Assembly (NCBI GenBank): GCA_036877525.1
Contig: JAZGTH010000074.1
Location: forward strand, 6,783,501 to 6,847,500
DNA length: 64,000 nt
Direction: 5' to 3'
Source of the DNA: Chromobotia macracanthus
Lineage: Eukaryota > Chordata > Actinopteri > Cypriniformes > Botiidae
The notes beneath the pieces were generated by a model. That model worked only from the letters and a program-made list of their open reading frames with translations. It was not told the origin of the DNA and made no database searches. The position numbers and the translations under genes are program-made. This document shows, piece by piece, positions 51,871-62,398 of this stretch (positions are counted from its first letter, which is position 1; every line of letters starts with the position of its first letter).

Positions 51871-53205
51871 CAACCTAAATAGATCTTTCCCACACCCACT
51901 TTGATCTCACGCACAATATAAATACCATGAATGCATTCTGTAACTTTAAATATTAGGCCTACAACGTAAATACAAGACAACTATGGCTAAATGTTAATAT
52001 TAAGTCATTTTTTGTTATTATTTACTTAAACTACTGTAGTGTGCAATTAAGTCATCGCGATTGTTAGTCTTGCGAAGGATATTGATTATTACAATGTTTG
52101 CAGTGTAGCCAGTTTACGAAGTGCACAATATAGAAGCAGCACTTAAGGGACATTGGCCAATCAAACGGTGGTCTGCTATGTGCTTTCTAACGGTGTAGCA
52201 CAAGCCTTGGGTATCAGAGAGGAAGAGGAGAAGATTGGGAAAGGAAGGAGATGTAGCCTTCCACAACAAAACGCATTTGCTCCATTCCGCCTTAAATTTA
52301 ACCATAGTGTATCCACTTCTGAATTTCATTCAGTTGTTTGCAACAATGCTACCACTACACGCTTTGTATTTTACATAAAGCATAAGCAAAGTATAAAGTA
52401 TAAGCACATTAAGTGTATAAGGTTTAGGTGTAATTTTGCTGTTGTCCTGCAGGTGAAACTGCTTGAGACTGTGCTTAGCGCTTAGTGCTCTGCGATTACT
52501 CCCGAGCATTCGTACGGCCAAGCTGCATCTACAATCGCTTGACTGACTTCTTAACCTTACACTCTAAGTAGTGCATACAATTGTTACTTTAAGGATCTAT
52601 CTTTATTTGATCTTACCCTTTAAAATTACTTTTGTTGGCGTAACCTAATCAGTTATCAGGCTGATTCAGACATTGATGTTTTTTATATGAACAAAACGAG
52701 ATGACAGCTCACATAAAGCACATTTTTAGGTTAGCTGACAAGAAAAACAAACATTTTACACTACAGTGTACCATACCTTTGGAAACGAAGTTATGCCCTG
52801 TGCTTAACATTCTTGGAACTGACAACTCTTAATTAAATCCTAAATTCTACTTCATAGGGTTTGAAGGGGGGCACAGACCAATTGTTTGCATAACATTATA
52901 CTATAATGAGATATAATGTTATGTAATGAGCAAGAGCTACCTGTCTCAACACTTTCACAAATTTTCAAGTAATATAATTATGTATGTGCCATTTTGTTGG
53001 ATGCAAATTGAGGAATCACAAAAGTGCAAATTATGCAGTGCAGATTACTGCATCTCAAGTCTTATTATTGTATAAGAATGTAGTATTATATACAAGCCTT
53101 TTAAGCTTGTTATACTTGTGTATAAACAATGTGCCGTGGTTATTAGTTTCATTTTAATCTGTTTTATTTCTGCAGAATACATTCTCTATAAATACAAGGA
53201 CGTTC

Positions 53206-53238
53206 AACATTCAACTAATTCAACATTCAACTAATGAC
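53206..53238. repeat. Two-copy 16-bp tandem repeat
   Basis: ttcaacattcaactaa is repeated directly, just before the SINE. Confidence 0.7.
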
Positions 53239-53261
53239 CTAGATAAATTTGAGTAAGTCTA

Positions 53262-53407
53262 AATAAATTTACATTTATGCATTTGGCAGACACTTTTATC
53301 CAAAGCGACAGTGCATTGAAGTTATACATTTTCTTAGTACATGTACTCCCTGGGAATCGAACCCACGACGTCTTGCGTTGCTAACGCAATGCTCTACCAC
53401 TGAGCTA
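53262..53407 (-). repeat. tRNA-derived SINE within the hox cluster
   Basis: Minus strand: tagctcagtggtagagcatt (A box), gtgggttcgattcccaggg (intact B box), then a tail with ggataaaagtgtctgccaaa. The intact boxes make it the youngest-looking SINE copy of the window. Confidence 0.8.
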
Positions 53408-53798
53408 AATAAATCTAAATAAAGCGTTGGCTTTAAACGATTCCTTCTGTAATCCCACCATAAAGGTGTTTGGGCAACTGGTGCTTCAATGCTTTTAATT
53501 TTTACAGTAGAACGTAAGAACAAACGAGTAGCTTCTGTTTTGGGAATACTTCTGACCACAAAAAAAGATTGTCAATTCAAAATAAGGTCTTACATAGGCC
53601 TATGCCTTATCAGGAATTAAATGTTTTGACCCTGTTCTGTTTCGTCTTCAAGTATATCATCATTTATCATAAATATTTGTTATTTATTAGTCATTTATTA
53701 GTCATTAATCATCAAACAAGAACATTTAAATTCGTCAGTGATGTATCATATGTGTTTAGAATCGGTTCTGACGAGTGAACGTTTCAAGCAAACCACTG

Positions 53799-53812
53799 GC
53801 TCCATCTGCTGG
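53799..53812 (-). promoter_or_regulatory. CTCF-like motif between hoxa2b and hoxa9b
   Basis: The minus strand reads CCAGCAGATGGAGC, one base off the CTCF core. Confidence 0.35.
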
Positions 53813-53908
53813 ATATTTATGGTAGTGGCGCAATTGGCCTGATGTATATTATAATGGAATGTTTGTCAACTCTGCTTCAGGAACCTCAACCATTCTGCCA
53901 CAATCCTC

Positions 53909-53934
53909 ACCCCCCCCTTCACCCCCACCCCCCA
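53909..53934. repeat. C-rich low-complexity tract
   Basis: Poly-C runs broken by TT, A and AC (ccccccccttcacccccacc). Confidence 0.7.
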
Positions 53935-54179
53935 AGCACTTCACATTTCATTTATCTCATTCATCTTAGACACCCAATTCAGATATTCGAGCACTCAACT
54001 AATGGGCAGCAAAGTTAATCGATGAATCAGTTGACTTATAAGAATCATTCAGAATATAAAGTGTTGGGGACCCAGAAGCATGATTAAGATACTCTGCAAC
54101 ACCTTCAACAAAACGAAGTATGTAGATGACCTTTACATAAGCTAATTGGCCTTTTTTACTCAAAAAACATCACTTTATT

Positions 54180-54181
<2 letters not shown>

Positions 54182-54236
<55 letters not shown>
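54182..54236. repeat. (AT)n microsatellite
   Basis: About 27 AT units without interruption. Confidence 0.95.
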
Positions 54237-54238
<2 letters not shown>

Positions 54239-54744
54239 TCAACTTAAAAGTTAATTTTTACATTCTAAAGAAATGCATTTTAAATCAGGTTGTTAAAATA
54301 GAAAAAAAGAATTCAAATTTAGATTTGAATTTAAATTCAAGAGCGAAACAGAATAGATATTGAACACAGCAAGTAACTTACAATGCAGTAGTTTCCGTTG
54401 CCACTTCATGCATGACGAGGCAACAAATGGTGATCAGTTCTGCAACGTTTTAATTGTTGCTGGGGAGTAATAAAGTAATTAGCAGAGGAAAAACCAGACA
54501 TTGTGGCTGAGCCCTGTTTTACGATGCTGTCTAGAGTAAGCCCTTTAAAGATAGCCTACCCGCAACCCAGCATAAGTGTTTTGTATTTGTGTATATATAT
54601 TTTCTATTGTTGTTTTTTTAAGTAAAGTTAATTTTGTCTGTTTATGTAAAATAATGGTAATAATAATAAAACGAATACATAAATGTAACCTATGTGTTAA
54701 CCTTGCTGTGATTGTGTTGATATAGGCGTGTTATGTCTAAAAAG

Positions 54745-54935
54745 TCACTCTAGGTCCGCCCTCAATTGCTTTGCACCCCATAAACAGTTAAGACTGTGAT
54801 TGTGGTTTATTGCCACACGGCCACTAATATCGCTTGCAATGGAAGGGCACAAATATAATGTGCAGGCCTGTCCGCAAGCATCAAACTACGCTTTATTTAT
54901 GCGAAGAAACGCATCCGGGCCGTTAACGGGACACT
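54745..54935. promoter_or_regulatory. Candidate Cdx/Hox-responsive block 3' of hoxa9b
   Basis: Contains ccccataaacag (the Cdx consensus CCATAAA), gtggtttattgcc and ctttatttatgcg, in a stretch with more CpG and mixed composition than its flanks. It lies about 1 kb beyond hoxa9b. Role is inference. Confidence 0.3.
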
Positions 54936-55301
54936 AAACAGTGGGATGTTAGATAAAGGAAGAACGAGCGCGAGAACTTGAGATGTGTAAAGCTGTTTCG
55001 AGGACAGTAAAATATTCCTTGTTGAATAAAGTAAAAATAGCATGGGATTGCAGTCAGTGTCAAGGGGCGATATGTTTATGTTGTGTTAGCCTGGAAGTTT
55101 ATGTGCGCTGAAACAAAGGACTGTAATTATTGTGGCAACGTATCGCAATATCGATTCTACTGATTTTCACTTCAACAGCCATGATTGTAAAATCCTTGTC
55201 AAATCCCAACCGTTGAACGTTGGAAATAAAATATATATTCAACATTGAACAAACAGAGTAGATGTTATTCAAAGTCTTAACGATTTACCATTTATCAGAA
55301 A

Positions 55302-55307
55302 TTTATT
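55302..55307 (-). terminator. Poly(A) signal of hoxa9b
   Basis: AATAAA on the minus strand, about 655 bases after the hoxa9b stop. Confidence 0.35.
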
Positions 55308-55960
55308 TATCATTTACACAAGTATTATTTAATTCGAAAACGACTAACACTGTTGATTTGAGGTATTGGCGTATATGCACAGTTTCTTTGTTCACATAAC
55401 ATTGCAAGCACTTTCATGTTACAAAATTCAAAGAAATATCTTTATGACGAATTACACAACATAAATTAATTAATCTTAATACATAGGTAGTTCAAATACA
55501 TCTAGGTAGTCACATTAAACATCGATACACTGCGCTACATGTCGTTTATGAATTAAAAAATCTGAAATTCATGCAAATAATTATTATTTCATATCCCAGA
55601 ACCTTGAATTTCCCTGAAATCACTGGAACCTTTCAAAACTCATCAAAATTTTAACATATTTAAAATGTACACAATGCGAAGAGCTAGGCCTACAACAAGC
55701 AAGCCAAAACAGAGAACTATCAACAACAAGCTGTACACAACGACACAACCATATATACAAGCATACTGTCAGATCAAAGGTTTGTGCAATGTAAAACAAA
55801 TTACAAAATTGGAAGTATAACAACAACAATAATAATAGTGTACTATCAATAATAATCTACTGTTATTGTGCATGAATGAGGGGGAAAACAGGCTAATTCA
55901 CAAATACTGTCACACGAACCAGTAACTTCATCCACTGCAGTGCGCATTTACTTGCCTCGT

Positions 55961-56839
55961 TTAAATGTCTTTCGGACGTTCTTTATTGCATTTCTTCATC
56001 TTCATCCTACGGTTTTGGAACCAAATTTTGACTTGTCTCTCGGTGAGATTTAGAAGTCTTGCCACTTCATATCTACGGTCGCGCGAGAGGTACATATTAA
56101 ACAGAAACTCTTTCTCCAGCTCGAGAGTTTGATGCTTAGTGTAAGGACAGCGCTTTTTCCTAGTGGACTTCGCATGCAGCCAGTTGGACGCAGGGTTATC
56201 TGCAAGGGTCGGAGAGAGACAGCTAGTCATGTTGCCACTTAGAAAATACTGCGGCCATTTTATGATCAGTCTAGTCGGAAAACAAAGGTCTAATAGCCAA
56301 CTTGACAACAGTTAGGAGCAATCTGAATTGTACTTGATTCGTGTATTGAGGAAAGGAAAAAATCCACGGGGGACATGGCTGGGTTCCGGACAGATTTTAT
56401 TTGATCGACAATTTTATTTGCAAGCTGTAATTTTCCTCATGCTGAAAAAATTGGCGTCACTAAAAGAGGGGGGAAAGGGCCTTACAACCTAAAGAAAAAA
56501 GTATTCTTAAAAACCCAGACTGACAAAAAGTCAAATCCTTCGCCTTAAGACAACAATTCATGTTTTATATCTGGTATTTTAATAAGGCCCATTATTACTG
56601 CCTCTAAATATTTGGCATGTACTCAATGGAAAGGACTCTTATCAAGGAAATGCCAAAACATATAAAAAAAAAATGCTGTTAAATGTAAATGCAGATAATG
56701 ACCTTCCACATATAATAAAATCAAGAAAGAAAGGCCTTATTACAATGTGTTGTCTTGCCTTATAATCTACTGAGATAATGTCAAATATATAAATATATAA
56801 CAATAATGTGTTCTAATGTTAACAATGACTTGTTAAACC

Positions 56840-56884
<45 letters not shown>

Positions 56885-57565
56885 CGTAGTAGCTTGCAAA
56901 GGATTAGCTTATATGGACCATATTTTTAATATATATTTAAAGGGTAATATAGGCTATAGCCATTCAAGTTGTTATTGTACAAGCAATTGAAGACTAACCA
57001 AAATTACAAAGAATATTCTACTATAAAATGCGCACTTACTTGGGTCTAGATCTAGCTTCCTCTCTGCTGAAGTTTTCTCATCTTGTGACTCGCTAGAAAC
57101 CGCATCGTCCGGCATCTTCCCCTCTGCCTGGGTTGTATTGTTGTCATTCCCGGGCACTAGTAGTGTATGCGTTGTGCACTCACCATTTCCGACCAATGGT
57201 TCAAGTTTTATATCATTGTGCATTTCTGCAGATAATCCCGTGAAAGGAAGGGACGCAGACAGCGGTTCTAAGGACCAGGAGCGTACGGATGCTCCATCCA
57301 CGGGTTCTCCTGTTGAACATGGTTGATGAATGTAGGGGTGGTATGCGATGCCAGGGGGTTGCACGGGACTCCAAGATGCGCCAAAAATAGATGATTTGGC
57401 CTGGAAAGGGTATGACTCCTGCTCGCCATATTCAAGTAGCGTCATCTCACGAGCCTGCTGCTGCTGCACTACAGGTCCAGCTGCGAACCTCGGTACCAAA
57501 TTATCATCATTCTCGTGCGGAATGTGTGAGTCAGCAAAGTAGCTCAGTGCCCCTAATGTCGACAT
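55961..57565 (-). CDS. hoxa9b: Homeobox protein Hox-A9
   Basis: AbdB-class homeodomain transcription factor; posterior axis and fin patterning. Exons 57040-57565 and 55961-56199 join in phase to 254 residues (human HOXA9 has 272). Exon 1 starts MSTLGALSYFADSHI and holds the Hox9 block FGASWSPV and IKLEPL. Just before the homeodomain is ANWLHA-type sequence (ASNWLHAKSTRKKRCPY) with the Pbx-contact Trp at 181. The homeodomain is at about 187-246 (YTKHQTLELEKEFLFNMYLS, RRYEVARLLNLTERQVKIW). The tail CNKERPKDI is that of group 9. The start is the ATG at 57565; the frame is open further upstream only from a TTG. The intron is about 840 bp and contains a GT microsatellite. Confidence 0.96.
56843..56881. 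repeat. (GT)n microsatellite in hoxa9b intron
   Basis: About nineteen GT units in the single intron of hoxa9b. Confidence 0.95.
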
Positions 57566-57780
57566 AATAAAAACAAGCAAAGAGAGAGCACGCTAAAAGT
57601 ACACCCACAATGAAACCGACACAAAAGCAGAATCCGTGGAAATCAAGTAACTACTTGACTTCACTGTGAACTACAGACCTCTGATAAGTTGAACCATTGC
57701 AGAGATTGGATTGGATATAGGAGGCACGTGACTGTGGGAGAGAACGTGGGAGATAAAGGGGAAAGCCTAAGCAGTGCACA
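57566..57780 (-). promoter_or_regulatory. Candidate hoxa9b promoter
   Basis: Upstream of the hoxa9b start, reading on the minus strand: an E box (agtcacgtgcc at about 57724), then ctatatccaatccaatct with two CCAAT-like words, then the 5' UTR. Transcription start not determinable. Confidence 0.35.
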
Positions 57781-57784
57781 CTGT

Positions 57785-59205
57785 TAAATGGCCTCCATTT
57801 TACAAGTAATATTTTTAACGGCATAGCCATATGCTTTTATGAAGGTGGATTTGATTTTATTCGTGTTGGTAAGCTTACATCTAATACCGCACGTAACAAA
57901 AACGGTTATTTGATAAGCACCATTGTGGAATATCTGGATCCAAACGTCAATAGAGTAGGCCTGTGTTTGCTTTTTAAAACCATTCAACGCTTAGATTAGT
58001 TTAGAAGCCATTAATGCGTATAAGTTATTGCATATGCCTATCACAAGCTTAATCATTGTGTTTTTTCCAAATTTTGAAAACCAAAAACCTAAACCTATTA
58101 TTAATACACGTATTCTGTGTGCAAGCATTTTAGAGGATATAAAGTAGTAGAGATAAAGGCAATTTTTACATGAACCATATGTAAAACCCTTATGGCAACA
58201 AGCGCCACTGGTTTGTTGAGATATGACCTACTAAGTGACCAGTCATTTGCAACGTGCTCAGACCTTCAGTCTTCTTCTGACTGTGGTGTGCAGAAAGGAT
58301 ACATATGAATGTGATATAAGTGGATGATTATGAAACAAAGGATAGCCTACTGAAAACAGTAAATATAGAAAGAACTTTACATAAATGTTTCCCCTCAAAA
58401 GGTTTTAGATTTTTAAATAATAGAAACGTGACAATGAATGAATAATAATATCTTCAGCTGAATACTAACAGCTTCATATTTATGTTAACGTTAGTTATTT
58501 AGATATAATGGACATCATAGACATATATTTTAGTGGTTAAAATGAAGCAGAACCGTACACATTGTGTTTCATATTAATGCATGGTCTATACTGTAATCGA
58601 TGACTTTATAAAATCAAAACTGTAAAATATAAACCGTGTCGTTCTAATGGGATTGTGGTAGTTACAGTAAATTTAATTAAACGTAAAATAGAAAAACCGT
58701 CCAGTCCACATTTTTTAAATGCTTATATAGCTATGTGGACCTAGAAGAAGTGCTGTGATCGTCCTCCAGAAAGATGGAATTTCTGGCCACTTCAAGAGAC
58801 TTTGTTTATAACAGGGGCTATTACTCTGTTTTTCTTCGGGTTGTAACTTGGCTGTCTGGACTGAATATGGCCAATAAAGCCTTTGTGTTTCTTCTCCTGC
58901 CCAGCAGACGCATCCGGCAATGTGGGCGTGCTCTCGGTCTCTGATGCGCACGCGGCTTTGGCCAAAGTGCATTGATCGTAACCGAGGCCTTGCTATTTCT
59001 TTCACTGAAACATTTTCTATTGGGTTTAAAAGGAATACAGAATGTAGTTTCCATACTGCCCTAAGGAGTAATTCATGCGTTAAGATGACATATAATCGAT
59101 GTGTCGATTTCGTTGAGTATTGCTTAGCTTTTTGGTTTCAGAAAATGGACTTTCTTGACGACTTCTGAGACACGTCGAATTAGGTTTGTCTTGTGAGTTG
59201 TGTTG
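57785..59205. other. hoxa9b - mir-196 intergenic region
   Basis: AT-rich and without coding signal. A CpG-richer stretch lies at about 58905-58985. Nothing else assignable. Confidence 0.5.
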
Positions 59206-59211
59206 AATCTC

Positions 59212-59296
59212 ACTGCGAGGCAATTAAGACAGTCTCTTGTTGTGGGGATGTAAAATTAAGCCCAACAACATGAAACTACCTAAATCACTCAGCAGT
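59212..59296 (-). ncRNA. mir196a: microRNA miR-196a precursor
   Basis: The mature 22-mer, on the minus strand at 59261-59282, starts TAGGTAGTTTCATG and ends TTGTTGGG, identical to vertebrate miR-196a. The precursor folds by eye: GTGATTTAGGTAGTTTC pairs with the downstream arm GAGACTGTCTTAATTGC with a single T/T mismatch (allowing G-U). AACAAC of the star arm pairs with GTTGTT, the loop is about 14 bases, and the stem base extends with ACTGC/GCAGT. It lies between hoxa9b and hoxa10b on the same strand, the ancestral place of mir-196, which targets Hox mRNAs (classically Hoxb8) after transcription. Confidence 0.93.
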
Positions 59297-59299
59297 TAT

Positions 59300-60385
59300 C
59301 TTTGCCTCATTCTTGAGAAGATAAGTGAGAACGCCACATTTACGCCACTATCCTGTTTATTTTGTCGACATTCAGTGTTGCACAAGCAAACAAGCACAAT
59401 AAAATGAGCTTTTGATGACACTGATCTATATTTTCTTACGTTTCTTTGTTACAGTGAATTTTGACATCTTAAAAAGTTAAACTTTTATTAAAATCCTATT
59501 GAATCTGAATTCAATTGGAATAAAATAGTCTACATGAATATAATTGAGTTATTGAGACAGGAATTATTGGCATGGCGATTTTACGGTGACTCATGGGACA
59601 AGTACTCACTGAGAGTAGACTTTGAAGGGATAACATAAATTGTTTAATTTTACAATTAGCAAAATTACATTCAACACTGCCACAAAATCTCTATTTATAT
59701 CGAAGTCTCTGGAAATCATGAGCTTTCCAAACAACAGGAACTGTGTTTAAAAGTAGGCTTTAACGACTTTTACATGCGTTTATTTAGATCTGCCACGTAT
59801 AATTTATCAGTTTACAGAAGAGACTATCGAATTTCGTTTTGTATCTCCAGAAATGTTTTACCTTTTAAATACTATTATTACTAAAACAAAATAAGGCGCC
59901 TCATTCTGTTTTTAACTGTACAATTTCTGTTTTCTGAGAAACACACTTATGCCTAGATCTGCAAATACATGGCAAGGTCTTACTTAAGACGACAAGTATT
60001 GTTATTTTAAATGGTTTCATTATAGTTATTATTACAACATGCAAATATCGCAGTTATATACAATAAATGTACAATATTGTCTGAATGCTATGTACAATGA
60101 GTGCCAATAATCACCTTCAGCATTCGATAGTTTCCTCGCTACCTTTTACATTGAAGTACTCTTGACAGTTTATAAATAACCATGACATGTTATGACGACA
60201 GGGATGTCAAATAAAATTATACATAAACAGATAAAAACGTCAACAGTATACGACACACAATAAGTTATCAATAGTATCTTGCACAAGTCATATATGCACG
60301 CACACCCACAAAGACGCATTGTTGTAAGTAGGCATCTATTGCAGCTGATGGAGGAGGGCGCCAGAGCACTATAACCGAGCAAGTG
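59300..60385. other. mir-196 to hoxa10b interval, including hoxa10b 3' UTR
   Basis: AT-rich. The part nearest hoxa10b is its 3' UTR. A minus-strand AATAAA at 59779-59784 is a possible poly(A) signal (about 610 bases after the stop). No other feature recognised. Confidence 0.4.
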
Positions 60386-60389
60386 GGCT

Positions 60390-62398
60390 TCAAGAAAAAC
60401 TGAAGTTGGCCGACAGCTCTCGGATTCGGTTTTCTCGGCTCATCTTTTTCAGCTTCATCCGACGGTTCTGAAACCATATTTTCACTTGTCTGTCCGTTAG
60501 GTGAACACTGCGGCTGATCTCCAAGCGACGCTCTCGTGTCAAGTACATATTAAAGAGGAACTCCTTCTCCAGCTCTAAAGTCTGATGCTTCGTGTAGGGA
60601 CAACGCTTCTTACGGCCACTCTTCGCCGTCAGCCAGTTAGCTGTATTCTCACTTTTGGAATCTCCTGCTGAAAATTTAAGAAGATATTAATCCAAAATGC
60701 AGTACAGCACCAATTTCAATATATTGGGTAGGGATTCACATTACAGTATCTGTGCTATAATTAACTGTGATAGCAAAAACAATTTGTAGTTATGAATCAT
60801 TCGTAAATTACATACAAAGTTCATGGCGTTTGAGTTTAACATAAACACTGTACTTTGAAGTGTGACCCTTTATTTCATACTGCTAGACGTATTTTGTGTT
60901 GTCACATTAATTGTAATAATTAGCGTATGGCCTAGTTATCTGCATTATCCCTTTTTTACATTTGTATATGAGATGTATTATAAAATGAATCCTAGTAAAT
61001 GCTCGTTGAAATAGCATATAATTCACAAGTAAAATTGGTGATGATTAAAATAAGTTTAGAAACTTTAAGGTAAGGGTGGTCATGCGTTTATTGATTTCAG
61101 CTTTGCATTTGAACGAACATTTTGCAGTATTTGAAGGACTGTAGAAAGGTGTGTGAACAGCAGATTTCATATTGGTCAAGTAAGGGCTGTTAAACTGCGC
61201 TTTTGTTAAAACGGATCTCGTGAGCAATGTCATAAATGGGTCTTATGCAGTAATTAAAGATAGATATCTTTATGAACCGCATGGTAAAATTACAGCAAGC
61301 ATTGCAGTTGAATGGAATGACTTTCTTGTTATGTGTAAATGTGGCAGAATTACAGACTTCACGTTGGTCACATGAACTGGTTTGGGCTTTATTAAAAAAT
61401 AATAATAATAATTAAAAAAAATGCTCAGTCAAACCAATTTATGGAATTTAAAAATACTATCTGACATGTCGCTGCAAATATTTGAAGCCTGTATATACCA
61501 GAAAAAAACAATATCTATATATGGATATTGTCTCTCTATATATATACTGATCTATAGAATATCTAACAATGTCTGGTATTTAATTTTATTTATATATTTC
61601 ACATTTTGCCAAAATAACCCCATGAAATATGCTTCCAGACTTACCTTTAGTAACATTTACCGCCTTTTCTGGACTGTCCGGTGGTTCGGGGGATGAAGCG
61701 GTGCCGGTGGACCCTCTAAGCTCCTTGTTTCTTTTTGGGGCGCATGCTGAGGGCTCGTCGCTCTCTTCCCTGCTTGTTTCGGCTGTTGTAGCTGAAAGAG
61801 AGCTGTCAAATCGGCTCGATCGCTGAGCAGCAACGTGTGTCGATATAGGCTGGTTGTCTGGAAAACCTTTAGATGTGGTGCACGTCTGAGACAGGCGGAA
61901 GTAACCAGGCACCGGAACACAGCCGTTATTGTTGCTAGATGGACATGAGTTTGATGTCAGTCGCGAATACGATATATCCTCTGTGACTGTATCTTTTCTA
62001 CACTTTTCAGACTCGTATAAGCAGTAAGAGTTCTCCTCTTTTATGGTGGGTGAGAATGAGCGTGGGGTCATTTGGTTGTTAGGCTGTTCAATGCGACAAG
62101 ATCTCGACGTTTCCATCCATGTTTCCATGCCTTGATATGGGCCACATGTAGGTACTACATTTTGGGAATTGCTCTCGCTCCGTTTAAGTCCAGGAAAATA
62201 GCCACAGTTAGAAAGTCCATAAGAATAGTCGGAGGTCGGCTGCAAGTAGACGCTGTTCTGGTAGTAGTGCCCACTTCCCTCTGCTCTTCCATGGATCAAG
62301 GAGTCTACTAGAAACGAGTTTCCAGATGGACTATCGGAGCATGACATCTTTGTGGTATAATTTGACGGTGGAAGAAGATTGCCCTTTCTGGATGACAT
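60390..62398 (-). CDS. hoxa10b: Homeobox protein Hox-A10
   Basis: AbdB-class homeodomain transcription factor. Exons 61645-62398 and 60390-60667 join in phase to 343 residues. Exon 1 begins MSSRKGNLLPPSNYTTKMSC and carries the group 10 features FLVDSLI, YYQNSVYLQP and SYCLYESEKC. Ahead of the homeodomain is ENTANWLTAKSGRKKRCPY, the group 10 signature with the Pbx-contact Trp at 263. The homeodomain is at about 269-328 (NMYLTRERRLEISRSVHLTD, RQVKIWFQNRRMKLKK). The C-terminal MSRENRIRELSANFSFS is diagnostic for Hox10. The ATG at 62398 has an A at -3. The intron is 977 bp, and an alternative acceptor three bases in (cag|cag) could drop one residue. Next expected gene upstream, outside the window, is hoxa11b. 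Confidence 0.96.

Larger units (their letters stand above)
47503..55300. other. Gene-free interval between hoxa2b and hoxa9b
   Basis: Paralogues 3, 4, 5, 6 and 7 are absent; no homeobox-like frame is visible on either strand in 7.8 kb. Recognised inside: a Hox/Pbx site (47738), a mir-10-like relic (48857), posterior Hox/Cdx-site-rich blocks (51750 and 54745), a SINE (53262), a CTCF-like motif (53799) and a long AT microsatellite (54182). Confidence 0.65.

Noticed and set aside
53340..53405. Genuine tRNA gene on the minus strand
   Set aside because: A and B boxes are present, but it is embedded in a SINE with the usual tail and occurs in several copies. No complete cloverleaf was found.
53296..53559. 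Minus-strand frames of 87 codons here and 85 codons at 20643-20900, with similar segments
   Set aside because: The shared segment (VEHCVS, HVLRKCITSMHC) is translation of the SINE tRNA-like head, not a gene.
54178..54363. 61-codon frame with a YI repeat
   Set aside because: It is the translation of the AT microsatellite.
57566..57580. hoxa9b start five codons upstream of the chosen ATG
   Set aside because: The upstream codon is TTG; MSTLGALSYFADS at 57565 fits the Hox9 N-terminus.
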